A stretch of 64,000 nt of DNA from Pipra filicauda (Eukaryota; Chordata; Aves; Passeriformes; Pipridae), in NCBI RefSeq assembly GCF_003945595.2, contig NW_024104554.1:4261242-4325241 (forward strand), in the 5' to 3' direction. Under the pieces are notes generated by a model, which was not told the origin of the DNA, searched no databases, and saw only the letters and a list, made by a program, of their open reading frames with translations. Both the position numbers and the translations under genes were made by a program. Positions 12,493 to 24,754 of this stretch are shown here, in pieces. The first letter of the stretch is position 1. Every line of letters begins with the position of its first letter.

Positions 12493-14017
12493 ACTAACTG
12501 AAGACATATAAGAAGTAAAACATTATGGAGAATATGAGTTGCAAAAGACACAGTAGGACAAACAGGTTTCTCAAAAAAGTCTTTCTCTCTAATTGGAAGG
12601 GGGAAAAAAATGAATATTAGCGCAAACAAAGGCAGGAATTGCACCTTTATAGCAAGTTATGGGATTACATAGATTTCCCTTTTTCCTTACTAATTGTGCA
12701 TTCTCAGCAGAATGGAAACTGCAGATCAGAAAAACACTGCAAATTTTTGACAGCCTCTACATGCAGTAGTTATCCTGGAGGTGAAATCAGAGCCTTAGCA
12801 TAACATTGCACTTCTGCATGTGTTCAAAATTTATCTTGTGCACTTTACATTTTTATAAGCTACAAATTTGATTCTCAGATCAGAGAACTGTTACATGAGA
12901 ATGACTGATGACTAGGTTAAATAAACACACTAGGTGGGGAATCCAGCAACAGGAGAGGCAACTAAGAGCATTGGATTGTCTCTGATGAGTGTTTTTTGTG
13001 ATCTCCATTTCGAGAGATCTATCAGGATGCTGCAAACTTACCTCATATATATGAATGATGTGCAGAGATCCCTACAGTTCCCTGCTCTGTCTTACTTAAA
13101 AATAAAGCTGTATCACATCGATTCTAGAAACTGATATGCAGGTGAGCATTGTACTTATCTCTTCACTCTGTATTAGGCCTTACCCAGAATATTATCCCTT
13201 TTGCTCAGTTTTTAATTTATTCTCCTGTTATGGGTGTAACGAAACAGGGTTGTAAATGACCAACATTCATAAACATCAAGTTGAGCATAATTCCATTACT
13301 GCATCAGACTGGGACCTGAAAATGAAAAGCCATTTCCATTGAGGTCAAATGAAAACCCACTGGCTTATAAGGTCATGATTTTGTTCCCAATGTCTAACCC
13401 AGAGTTTCCAAGTACTATCCTGGGAATACCAGTATGTCTAAAGTAGGTTACCAGATATTGTCTGAAATGTTAGCATTATAAATGCTTCATTCAAGCACCA
13501 TGGTGCATATAGGAATCTCACTGTGTGAGATATAATAATATTTGAGAAGCTAATAAAGATTGTGACATTCTCATAATCAGGATTCCTAAACTATAAAAAG
13601 GATTGAGATCTACTAGTGAGTATCTCTAGAACCTTACATGAATTTCCACCCCCCCCTCGCCACTCCAAAACCTTCAGAAAGCATGTTTTATCCTCCTCCA
13701 ATAAATGGACTGGTTTTAGCACTACAAGATTTTAAATCCATAAGTTTCTATTGTTCTGTTTTTCTTTCTGGCTATCAGCACTTCATATTAAAGTGCTCCA
13801 TCTTCTCTTCACAACCAAAAGACCTACAAAAGATTATTGTTCCAATGGAAATTTACATTTTTGTGCAACTGATGTTACAAATAGCATCTTTCAGAAAAAC
13901 CTCTAATATTATTAGCTGACATTTTTCTGTCAGGCTCTTTTTCATGCTTAAGTCACAGATAAAGATTCTTCCTATAAAATCTTCATTCCCCTCTTCCTAA
14001 ATTCTCCAGATTTCATC
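12493..14017. other. Unique sequence
   Basis: AT-rich, no recognised element. A short poly-C tract lies at about 13648-13655. Confidence 0.5.
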
Positions 14018-14074
14018 TGCAATGCTATGGTTATAGACTGCATACCTATGCAGTCACAAATCTTAAACTTCACC
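14018..14074. repeat. Left copy of putative target-site duplication
   Basis: The last 25 bp (14050-14074, starting GCAGTCACAAA) match 14259-14283 with two mismatches and abut the first base of the tRNA-like SINE head. The preceding part (TGCAATGCTATGG...) aligns more loosely with the sequence directly after the SINE (TACAATAGTTTG...). The whole 57 bp may therefore be duplicated, with indels. Confidence 0.6.
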
Positions 14075-14210
14075 CTGAGATTATCTCAGATGGTTAGAGC
14101 CTGGTGTCAATAACACCAAGGTTATGGGTTCGATCCCTGTATCGGCCATTCACTTAAGACTTGGACTCGATGATCCTTGTGGGTCCCTTTTAACTCTGAC
14201 TATTCTGTGA
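14075..14210 (+). mobile_element. tRNA-Ile-derived SINE with CR1-like tail (TguSINE1-like)
   Basis: The head (14075-14148, 74 nt) aligns end to end with a tRNA-Ile. The A-box region is 'ttatctcagatgg' (14081-14093). The anticodon arm is TGGTG / CACCA around the loop TCAATAA, giving anticodon AAT. The B box is a perfect GGTTCGATCCC (14127-14137). The acceptor strand ends '...cggcca'. The tail (about 14149-14210) closely resembles the 3' end of the CR1 copy at 4503-4552, including 'gatgatccttgtgggtc' (14170-14186), and ends 'tattctgtga'. From knowledge of bird repeats, a tRNA-Ile head with a CR1 3' end is the structure of TguSINE1-type elements of passerines, which CR1 enzymes mobilise in trans. 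It is not a working tRNA gene: the acceptor stem does not pair and the D arm is altered. Assignment to the named family needs alignment. Confidence 0.88.
14127..14137 (+). promoter_or_regulatory. RNA polymerase III B box of the SINE
   Basis: GGTTCGATCCC is a perfect match to the canonical internal B box. Together with the partly decayed A box at about 14081-14093 it would form a type 2 pol III promoter. The A box carries a T where tRNA-Ile has G (TTATCTC), so present activity is doubtful. Confidence 0.8.
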
Positions 14211-14283
14211 TACAATAGTTTGTTTATGGGATTAGCTGACATTGCCCACCTACAGTGTGCAGTCACAAATTTTAAACTGCACC
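14211..14283. repeat. Right copy of putative target-site duplication
   Basis: Begins right after the SINE end and finishes with the 25-bp segment 14259-14283 that matches 14050-14074. It is about 16 bp longer than the left copy, so if both are one duplication they have since gained or lost sequence. Confidence 0.55.
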
Positions 14284-17200
14284 TAAGTCCTAGAACCTTG
14301 TGTTTGCTATTGGGAAGGTGGCTCCTAAAGCTGAGAGCAGTAGGAAATTAAAGGTACAGAAATTTAGATGTAGATTAAGCTCTTTGTATTTTCAGAAGGT
14401 TTACACTTATTTGAAATCACTGAGGACATCTATAGATAGTTTATATAATAGCAGTTTTGTGACTAGCATCTCTGTTGTTCCTCCTTCTTTCTTGACTTCA
14501 TGCATCACACCCTGTTGTGAATTAGAGCATAACCAATCTGAAGAGGGAATTGTCTTTTAATCCCACTTGGTATCTCCAAATAAAATTTTCACATTCCTTC
14601 AGTCACAGTATTCCAGTCTCTATGTCTCTGCAGTGGAAAAAATACCAGAGTACCATTGGACAGGTGATTTCAAAATGCAGTCAGATATTCCTGCTACGGC
14701 ACAAAAGGAAGGAGTAAAAACTGGTAGTAGAGGCCACAGAAAGCCAAGGAATTAATGCATTATTATCACATTACATAGTGTTTTTATTGGGATTGGAAAA
14801 GTAACACAGAGAAAGCACAGAGAAAGTAATACTCAGAATGGTTGCCCTCATCAATTCTGTCTTCTGATCTGTTTCTTCAGGTTCATTTATTTTCTAAATT
14901 CTTTTTCAACTCTGATTCCATTACCTCTTCTGGTTGTCTTTATACCCACAGCATTTGCTGTGTACCAGCTGCTCGGGAGTAAAATGAAATGGTTAAATTT
15001 CTGACTTTTTACAGAGGAGGTATACGTATTTTAGGTCATTCCACTAAAAAGTGTATTTAGTCATACTCATATATCTTTCATTATCATTCCAAGATCCTTC
15101 TACAGGGCTGCAGGGTTTTGTTTGCTTTTGATTAAGAAAAGCCTTCAAAGTGACAGCCATTAAAATTATTGCACGAACAAGTTATATGCTTCTTACAGAC
15201 TTTAATACTTTTATTTCTTAATGTGTTTTTGTCTGACATATGTGTGCATGTGTGTCTGTGTATGTCTGTGTATGAAAGTATGCACATTATATATATATAT
15301 AAAATATGCATTTACAAGCATGTGTGTTCCTTCTATTGATATTAATAAACATGTAAGGAGATGTGTTTATAACACATTCCTCTTTATGAGGAAAACAGAA
15401 CTAGGTTTGAATAAGAAATAACTCTAAAACCTAAACACCTTAAAACACAAGTTTTAGACTGGAAACCCAGACAGACCTACAACTACACGGGCACTCATAG
15501 GCACCATGGTGATGTCTGCTTTTTCAAGCTGCACAGTACTGTAATACAGCAATAGCTTCTGTGCTTTATTGCTCTAGGTTTTCAGGTTTCCATGGAAATG
15601 AGTGGGAATCCCAACACAAGGGATAAACAACAGGCTATCCAACTCACACCATGGTGCTGGATGTCTGAACAGCTGACTGCAAGAACAGTCATTGCAAGAA
15701 CAAAAATACACATAATAAAATACTACACATGAGGCTGGAGCCAAAGAAAACAGACATGACTGTGCCTCAAAAGAACACATGTAAACTACTGCTGTAGTAC
15801 ATACATAAAACTTCACAAGAATTAAGGTTTTACACAATTTTGAAGCTGCCCAGGGTACGAATACAGGTATGATGTTCTGAAACTAATTAATTGAGCAAGT
15901 CATAGCTAATTAAAGCAGAGCCCAATTTTCCTGCTATTGACTTCACTACACAGATGGTGAACTAAAAAAAAAAAAATAAATTACGTGTGGTTTTAAAATT
16001 CTACTAATACTAATACCAAAAGACCAATCAACTGCTGTGCAAGCCTTGGTTTCACAAATGGATAGATCATTTACAGAGAACTCCCAGTGTAGTAATACAC
16101 CCTCTATTTGGGTGTTGAGGATTCATGCCAGTTCTTCTGCCTTTTCACATGGAAGTTACAGGGTCACATGGTTCCTCTGCATTTGCTATTCGTATCTAAG
16201 ATTCACATAATTGTTAGTATGGACACATAAATGCTAATTTTTTGCTAATGAATTACTCAAAAACAAAACCACCGTAGTACTTAAACTTTCTCAGATCAGG
16301 AAAAAAACCAGTCTCTCTTACCAGGCAACACGTTTGTGCTATTATATTTGTTGATTTCACTGGAGTTGCTTCAGGCTCACTGCTGGACCTACAACACTGG
16401 TTTTTTCCGATCAGATGTACACGTTTGAGATGTTTGCAATGTATTTGGACTACTTTTTAGTGAGGACTCTTGGAGCATACAGAACAATATGCTAAGCAGA
16501 GAGACTCTGCTAGACCTTGTAGTGGTATCTCCTGCTCCTTATTAGGTTTGTCAGCCACTTGGCAGGAGACAGCAAATCATGAGTAGGTCCCTACCAAGTG
16601 AAATAGTCTATTATGAGGCAAACAAGATCCTTCAGATGGAAAGAGGAGAATAGGGGAACAAAGCAGAACTGTCCCTTATTATCCCTGTATCTCCACAGTC
16701 ATCCTTCACCCAGGTGTAGATTTCCTTCTTATACCACAGGTCATATGAGGAAGTACATTTCCAAGTAAATATTGCCAACAGTATCTCCTAAAAACTTAAT
16801 CAACAGGCACATTATCTTCCTGTTATTATCCCACATTATCTTCTCAAAGTCATTCAGTTAGTGCTAAGCCATTCTGAAGCAAGAAACGAGAGGTAACAAG
16901 TTATCTCAGTTGCAGATGTATGAAATGTGGTTACCAATTTGCACATTTATATGAAATACATTGTTCAGTATGTCAAGAACATCATACTGAGCTTTGAGCA
17001 TTTTCTGACCAAACAGTGGTGCTTAACTAGCATTTTGCCTGACAACAGATTCATGACTCACTGATGGCTTGGTCAACCCTCTCAGCCCTATTGAACTTCA
17101 CTTACCTTTGGGGCATGTGATAATTACATATGATCAAGCTAAGGAAACAACATCTCTGAAACTAGAGGACAGAGAATTCTGGGACAGGAAAGCCAGAACA

Positions 17201-17935
17201 TTTTCCTGAATGAGGAAAATCAGCAGTGAAACAGATTTAAGAAGCTCATTTCCTGATCTAACCCATTTCTATGCCTGTAAGGCATTCTGACAAATAACTA
17301 TTCGTGTTGCTAGGCTGTAAATCCAGTCACTGAAATTATCCCTCTTTTGGTGTATTATTTTGGTTTTCAGATAAGCACCACTTAGCTGTATTTCCATAAC
17401 TAAGGGGATGGCAACCTGGAGCACAGGGTCAGAAATAAGTAGCCAGGAACAGCTATGGACAGATACCTCCTAAAATTGCTTTAGTGCTGAAAAAATGTAA
17501 TGCCACAGCTTATCTGAGAGGCACAAGTATACTTCAGAGGTGGGGAACATTTGTTTCCATACAGTTAGGTTGATACAAACATAAAGTTCCTGAATTAGAA
17601 CTGATTTACCTCAAAGCTGCCATTGAGAAAGGACAAAATGGACTTGAGGGAGTCTCTCAGTCCTCATATAAGTAGATGCTCTATAAAATAGTTACATATG
17701 TGTAGCTACATGCTGCTAACAAAGAGCATCTGCAATTCCCACCTAAGGTTTACCAGAACTACTACTGGCTGCTTTGCCACATTCTGGCTAGCACTCCTTT
17801 ATCCACAACCACTCCCCAAGACTAAGTGCTCTCTAGTACTTTTAAATATCTGGATTAAGGTCTAAACATGGTCTGATCCTATCTCAAACTGATTTGAGGG
17901 CTGAAATTTCTCTCCTGTTAAGACAGCCTGATTCA
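14284..17935. other. Unique sequence
   Basis: Apart from the TG/AT stretch at 15232-15301 and an A12 run near 15964-15975, I see nothing with a family signature and no plausible gene. Confidence 0.5.
15232..15301. repeat. Degenerate (TG)n followed by (AT)n microsatellite
   Basis: Interrupted TG/TATG/TCTG repeats run to about 15272, followed by a clean AT run (15288-15300). It translates to a spurious C/V-rich frame. Confidence 0.85.
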
Positions 17936-18005
17936 GTCAGGGTGGTTCAGCCTGGAAAAGAGAAAGTAACTAAAGGGGGCTTATAAGAAAGATAGAGACA
18001 TTAGA
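17936..18005 (+). mobile_element. Small CR1 LINE scrap
   Basis: 'ggtggttcagcctggaaaag' (17941-17960), followed by 'gggggcttataagaaagata' (17976-17995), matches two adjacent CR1 ORF2/3' blocks, with a deletion between them. No 3' terminus follows. Short and decayed, so moderate confidence. Confidence 0.55.
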
Positions 18006-18349
18006 GAAATGAAAACAACCAAATTTATCTGTAGTTAAGTAGCATAAGATCTAGTAACTTCCAAGCTGAGATGGGATTGGAAAGCGTGGAAGGGGTGATG
18101 CCCTGTTTCTCTGGTGGTAGCAGGTGAATGACATCACTGTTGTCACTATTCTGGTCTTTTGTGCCACTGCCATTTGTCCTTAGCTCACTAGCACTGTAAG
18201 ATGCACCTGTGCAGTCACAGGCCAGGGATGATGTGGAATCTCCCTGGGAGAAAAAGCAATGAGCCATGCAGAAGGCAGATATATTTTCATTGCATCTCCA
18301 GCTTCCTGGGAAACATACTTCTGAAAATTCCCTTAAATACTCAAGACAT

Positions 18350-18432
18350 GCTTTCAGTTCTAGTTCTGCTTTCATGAAAACCTGAACATGCCTCATTTTT
18401 CCCATTTTATAAAATAAGATTATTAATAAGTT
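18350..18432 (+). mobile_element. MIR-like ancient SINE remnant
   Basis: 'tgcctcatttttcccatttt' (18389-18408), continuing 'ataaaataagattattaata', follows the well-known MIR/L3-type order: TGCCTCAGTTT, then CCCAT, then TAAAAT, then an ATAATAAT-like stretch. A weak 'ttctagttctgctttca' upstream fits the tRNA-proximal part. Old and diverged. It lies inside the N-terminal part of a 143-codon antisense frame, which argues against that frame being coding. Confidence 0.45.
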
Positions 18433-21400
18433 TCTGTGTCTGTCTTTACCAGTCATGTACTCATAACCTTTCTATGCCACAATAAATGATAACAAAGAAC
18501 AGCAAATCGCAACTACAATAGTAATCATGTCAGATTATTTAGACATTAGTGGCTGAAGTATTAATTACTGTCTTCAACATTTTTTGTATATTTCTTTGTA
18601 GAATCTATATGAAAAAAATCACTTGTTAGTCAAAATATGCTCCATGAATAGTCATTCACACATTCCAATACCTGTTACATTTAAGTGTTGCTTTATTATG
18701 ATTTGCTAAAAGTCATGTTTTCTTCTGTTGTCACACAGTAATTTTGAGCTCATTTCCTGTGAGTTTCTGAACAGACTAGAAGTACCCGTAGAGCACACAG
18801 GCCAATGAAACTGCAGACAGAAAGCCTTTAGGTGCAAGAGGCAGGTGAGAATAGATTAGGGCACACGGAAGGATGGAGGAAGTGCATCGGTTTTATTGCA
18901 CAATAGGGGGAATTATACAATATAAGATTCTTATTGCATGAAAAGGCATACACATTTTATGTTAATTTGATTGGGGTTTTGATGTGTCCATGTAAGAAGG
19001 TTTGACTGGAGCCCATGCCTGCCTAACCTCTAGCATTTACCCTTAGGCTCTGGCTTTCTGCCCTGCTCTCTGGCTTCCTAACAGTGCAGCTGGTGTCACC
19101 TGCTTTTGTTGGCCATCAGCCCAAACTATTTTCTCTCTTCATTTTCACCTCTCTCATGGCAGTGAAACAGGTGGGAGGTCAGTGCTGTGACTCTGCCCCT
19201 CATGCCCTCACTCCTTATCACCTTTCCTCTTCTGCCTTTAGCAGAAGAAATTAAACATAAACCAGATGAGAGGACAAAGCTGATGGATATATGACAGGAA
19301 ACAAGAGGCATGGACTCTTAAAATACTTAGAAGCCCCCTTCTCCAGAGGCATACAGGCAGAGCCAGGCACAGCCAATGATGGAACTGAAGAAGGGAGCCA
19401 GTACCATCAGCAATAAGTACCAGCTCAGGAATTCAGCAAGGAGAAGGTATAAACAGAAGCGGGGTGAAATGCCTTTCAGGCAGATAATAACAGCAGTACT
19501 AAGTACAGGAGGCTGACAGATAAAGAGAGATAGATATGGCTGAGAGATAAGAACTACCAGGGAAAATTGTTTGCAAAATTTTTAGGGATATCTTTGCCCC
19601 TAGTGGAAGAAAATAAAATGTGTGTGAAGACTTCAAGCATATGCCTACCCTGTGCAATACACTGCTGCAAGAAACCTCCAACTCCCTCCTCCTAGATAAC
19701 ACCAGATGAGCTAGTTCTGGCACCAAAGGTGGCACACTAATAGCAGGCTCTGTAGGGCAATCAGACTATTTACAGTAATCAAAGAAGGGATAATTAGCCT
19801 TTGCTCAGTCATGCTAACACAGTTATGATTTTTCTGGGTCATGAGCCCACACAGCATTGCAGCATCATGCCACATAGTCACACCACATCAGGTCTAGTGT
19901 TTGTCCTATAAGAACAGCAAAGGTACATGACTATTTCCTTCTAGTGTACAATACAGTTATAGGAAACCTGCATATTCTGTGCAGGTGATATCCAAGGTAC
20001 AAGGGAAGAAACAGAAGAGAACTCAAGTAGCCTATCAATAAGAGGCATAAAACCAAATCTCTTCTGCTAATTTTTTTCCAGCTGTCCCTGCTGATCAGTA
20101 AACACACAGTGGCTCAGCTAAGACTGCCCTTTGCATTCTGAGTATCAGGCATTTTGTGTGACAAATGGCAAAGAAAACAACATGTATGGTATAGATTGCA
20201 GAGGCAGAGACAGCTACTTAGCTCACCTCTTAGCATGGTCACTCTATGTAGGCAATAAAAGAGGCCCACAAAGCCCTTGAAGGAGGATTTTTCAGTGGTG
20301 ACTGTGTAACTGCCTCCAAAATTGGACTGTATGACAGGAACAGCAAAATTTCTCACAGCAGCAGTGCTGTGGCTGTGCTCAAGTCAAAGCAATAGTGTCT
20401 CATAAACCAACAGAAGTGAAAAACAGCCACAGCATGTCCCAATATCAGTGCATACTGGGACTGTGAGCACACAAAGGTGAGCTGATTCAGCACTAGACCC
20501 TTGTCTGAGAGGTTAGGGTTGCAACAACTACAGGCTCCAGGTAGAATTCCACAGTAATTCAATACAGCTGAATGTATTTATGGTTAGAATACAGCAGAAT
20601 TTTCATGTGGTTACACACTACTTTGAAACCAAGAAGAAAGGAGCTCATTGTGTCACTGTTATACTGAACATGGAGAATTACAATTGACTAAATATTGCTT
20701 TAATAAAATGCTTACAATTAAAAATAATGTGTAATGCAAGAAAGATATATTATTGCACTAAAATAGAAGATTACCTTTGCCTGGGTGCCTTACTGGATAA
20801 TATAAAATGGAATTTAATAATCATTGATTTCACATAAAATGAATTTTGCCTGAAAAAATGATGGATGAAGTGACAATGTATAGCTACATATATGAAATGT
20901 AGAATATCCAAATGTAAATATCAGGAATTTTTTTTATTTTCCTTATTCTATACACTGTGCTAGAATAGACAATTGCTCCATCTAAAACAGAACTATTCTT
21001 AAACTAACATCAGATGCTTCAGATAAAGGAACTCTTTTGACCCAAACACTCCTTCCAACCATGCAATCATTCATGTTAATAATGATTAAACTGGGTCCTG
21101 CATTGTAACTTTTAACTCCTACAATTTGTAACTTTGGCTGTTTACCTATTAATGAAAATATTATTTATGCAGGAATATCTAAAAGGTCTTTCCAAAGTAT
21201 ATGTAACAATAAAACAAGGGATTCAAACACCACTTTTCTTCACATGTGTTTCTCCTGTTGTGTACCTTGTTTTGCAATTTATTGTATCACAATATGTAGA
21301 GTAACAATAAATTAGTTTTATTGCACAGTTAAATTAAGCTGTTTCAAAGAATAATCAGATACAACAAATACACTAAAAGAATACCTGTATCAGCTCCTGT

Positions 21401-22590
21401 ATACTGTAATGAGTTGCAAACATACAATACCACTGACATTTTACGCTCTAATAAGCTTTTCTTGCAAACATGACATGTCTGGGCTCTTTCACAGGTCGAT
21501 CTTTTATTGGCTTAAAAATAAGAAAGGTGTCAATCCAGACACAGACTTTCTTTCTTTCAAAGCATTGGTCAGCAGATGGTAGTAAAAGCGATTCAGATCC
21601 TCAAAAGGACCTGATGTTCTTGTTTTCTCTCTATTTTAGGATGCAAGTCCTGTTATCACTGAACAGAATGACACTTGCAGCACGTACAGCTGACACATGG
21701 AAATATGTTGGATCAGTCTCACTAATAGGATCTATGCATTTGCTAGAAAAATCAAACAAATATGGACCATTTGGACAGGCAGGTTCAGAACCTTACTCAC
21801 AGTCAATTTTCTGTGTGAACATTTGCAAGGAAAGATACCAGATGGCTTAGGCATGTATTACACTGACATGTACATAAATGTGCATGGGTATATGTGAAAT
21901 AGGAAGAGCTGTGACCAAATTAGGGCAGTAAATTACATATCTGTAGGACAGGGCAGTGACAAAGGAAGGAGACCCTGAAAGATGGGGAGAAAGCATGCTA
22001 ATACTGAATAAAATATGTATTATACACTAGCTTTTCTTTCAGGCAGCCAGGCTCTCCACATAGATATACTGTGTTGGGGATTTACATGAGAACTTCACTT
22101 TAACACTGTGAAAATTATGCGTCATAATCCTCCATACACTGATTGGAAGACTGGCTTCATCGATCACAGGTGCTGATATAAAAATTTCTGGTGGGAGTTT
22201 CATAACTGATGAATTGCTTCATTGGGATTCACTTTGCCCACCCAGTCAACGTAAAAGTGCTACAGCAGCAGCCACCAGCACAGAAGGCTGGTTAGAAAGA
22301 AAAGTGACAGCGTCAGAATTGAGAAATGAGCAGTACCCATGCATGGATGTATTGGTAGGAAAACAGTAGGGAGAGAAAGAAAGAGCACTTACCGATAGAA
22401 CAAAATGTAAGTCATCTTAAAATATGCATTTAAACCGACAGACAGATCCCAGCCTTCCTCCCACAAGAATCCTGAGGTCTCTGTATCCACCAAAATCTTA
22501 CTGGAATACTTAAAATGAAGAATTTTTTTTCTTTGAGAATGGCAATAAGGTATATTATAAAAGAACACTGTCTCAAGAAAGGCCTGAGTG
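18433..22590. other. Unique sequence with weak coding-like spots
   Basis: No recognised element. A 126-codon plus-strand frame (21470-21850) overlaps a splice-acceptor-like site near 21640. It matches no family I know and is within the length expected by chance in this much sequence. Confidence 0.45.
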
Positions 22591-22610
22591 TATATATATA
22601 TATATATATA
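22591..22610. repeat. (TA)10 microsatellite
   Basis: Ten uninterrupted TA units, preceded by GTG and followed by AAAAGAGC. Likely polymorphic. Confidence 0.95.
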
Positions 22611-22651
22611 AAAGAGCACATCTGCTTGGTATTAAGAATCATCTACATAAG

Positions 22652-23210
22652 CATACTGGGCCTGGATAACAGAATTAATTCTCTTCATAATAGTTCATAT
22701 GGGGCTGTATTTTATATTTTTCACCAATATGTTACTGATAACACACAAATGTTTCAGCTTTTGCTGAACAGTGTTTGCACAGCATTAAAGCTGCCTGGTT
22801 TCTCAATCTGCCCTGCAGTGAATAGACTGGGGAGGGTACAGTAGGCTGGGAGAGGACATCACCAGCCAGATGATTCAAACTAACCAAAAACATTCCACAG
22901 CATGTCACATCATGCTCAGCAATAACAGGGAGAAGAGAAAGTTTAGGGAAGTTACACATCTTCTGTTTGTGAACTGGCTGGGCAAAAGTTTGCCTTTGGG
23001 AGGTGGTGAGTGACTGCATGATGTTTGCTTCCTTTATTTCTTCTTTCACTTCTCCTTTACTTATTAAACAATTTTTATTCTATCTTGATCCCAAGTTCTC
23101 TTGCTTTTAATCTTCTCTCCCTCTTTCCCTATCCCTCTGGGGGTACAAGGGGGAAACTGAGTAAGCATTTGGTGCGGTGCTTAGCTGTCCACTGGGGTTA
23201 ACCCACAACA
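22652..23210 (-). mobile_element. Solo LTR, avian ERVL-type, minus strand
   Basis: Read on the minus strand it starts TGTTGTGGGTTAACCC (from 23210). It then runs through a polypurine region with the AATAAA-like block near 23070, the 'attgctgagcatgatgtgac' block (minus strand, about 22923-22904) and the 'agccccatatga' block, and ends near 22652. It shares the order of these blocks with the LTRs at 26537 and 50318. No internal retroviral sequence, primer-binding site or polypurine tract is visible on either side, so it looks like a solo LTR left by LTR-LTR recombination. I could not find a clear target-site duplication. Family naming is from memory of common bird LTRs and not verified. Confidence 0.88.
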
Positions 23211-24754
23211 ATTCAGAAAATGGTCAAGAATAGGTAGTCTGCATTTTGAAGGGGTTTTGTGTGTTTCTTGTAGTTTAACCTAATAGCTTCAAAGCAGAAT
23301 AACTTAAATTATTAAAAAACTCACCACATAATGTGGAACAAAAGTATCCAAGAAAATGGCTGTGGAGCCTTATATCTGGCTAGATAGGTATTTCCTAGCT
23401 TCTACAGATGATGTCTAAACAGACTAACAAGTCTAAACAGACTTGTTTGTGCTTTCTGTGTTAACTACCAGAAGGTATTTGAAGTAAAATTCCACTTCTA
23501 TACTTCACCTTCTGCTCTCATTTCATTAGCTTCAAGTTATATTTCTCTGTTACGTTTGTACAGCAACTGATTTGTTTGTCTCGTGTTCATTGATGTGCCT
23601 TTCTTGAAACAGCCCATCTCATTGCTCACTCCCCTTCTTCTGCAACATGACCTGTTAGTTCCGTTTGCTTACTCATTGGGAAGTCTCTGCTACCACCAAG
23701 CCCAAACCAACTTCTTATGACTGCAACTACTTGAAAGAGGTACTGAAACCTTTCTAACAAGTTTGAGAAAAATTCAGCTCTGACTTAGCTTTCCTAGAGT
23801 CACTCTGAATTACAGCAGGAACTAAGTTGGTTCAGCCCAGCTTTCCAAATCTATTACCTTTTTGGCTCACAGATGAGGCCAGTGAGCATGTGTGTCATTT
23901 TGGCCTGCCGAACTCCACAAGATCCGAGTTCTGCATGACTCACCTGAGTCTCTTTCCTTCACTGACTAACCAGTTTTCATGAACAATTTGTATGACCAGC
24001 TTCTTCTAAGTTGAAGGCTTTTATTCTACAGTTTAACTGATGTGAAGTCTCAAGAGTTATTGCTGTGGAGGGTAGTGAAAGAAAAAGTGAAATTTCACAG
24101 GTCTCATTTCCTTATGAAACCACTTAAAATATTAAGTACTGGAAATGAAGAGTTAAACAGAGATAGGGAAGACGGTGAGTTTAACATTGCATCCTACTTA
24201 AACTGCATGAAAGGCCACCCACCTGGACTGTATAACCTTTAATTTCTTTCTTTTCCTCCACCCTTCCTCCTTTTTTCAACGATCCCATTTTATAGGATTT
24301 AAATGAATTCAAATCAAAGCAAAAATACTTCCATGTAAAAGTCTCAGTGAAGGATCAAGCTTAAGATCTAGGGTTTTGTATTGCTTTTAATTACTTTTTG
24401 ATCCAGTCCTCAAACTCTGTGAATACAGTAATGTCATCCTATGAATTATAAGAAGGAAACTTCTTAACTGATTGCAACTCTCTAACACTTGCTTATTATT
24501 CATAAATATCCTGAGCTACAGTATTTGGCCATATGATTTCAGAGGCATGACGAATGTAAATGGAGTACTTTGTTCTTCACAAAATATAATAAGCAAGTGT
24601 ATTACCAATCACCACATGATTTATCCAAAATCATAACAACCTCACTGGAAATACTCACTAGCTTGAGTGAGCTCTGGGTTATCTCCTGCATGGGAGAGGG
24701 TCAAGGAAGAACAGAATAATCAGAATTGACAAAGTGCTTCTGTGAAGAAAGAAG
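23211..24754. other. Unique sequence with short palindromic direct repeat
   Basis: GTCTAAACAGACT occurs twice, at 23413-23425 and 23431-23443. The second copy sits in a perfect 7-bp-stem palindrome CAAGTCT/AGACTTG (23428-23445). Otherwise nothing recognised. Confidence 0.5.

Noticed and set aside
14075..14148. Functional tRNA-Ile gene
   Set aside because: Head-to-tail tRNA similarity with a perfect B box, but the acceptor stem does not pair, the A-box region is mutated, and a CR1-like tail is fused directly to it. It is a SINE head.
15221..15421. Cysteine-rich plus-strand frame
   Set aside because: Translation of TG and AT microsatellite sequence.
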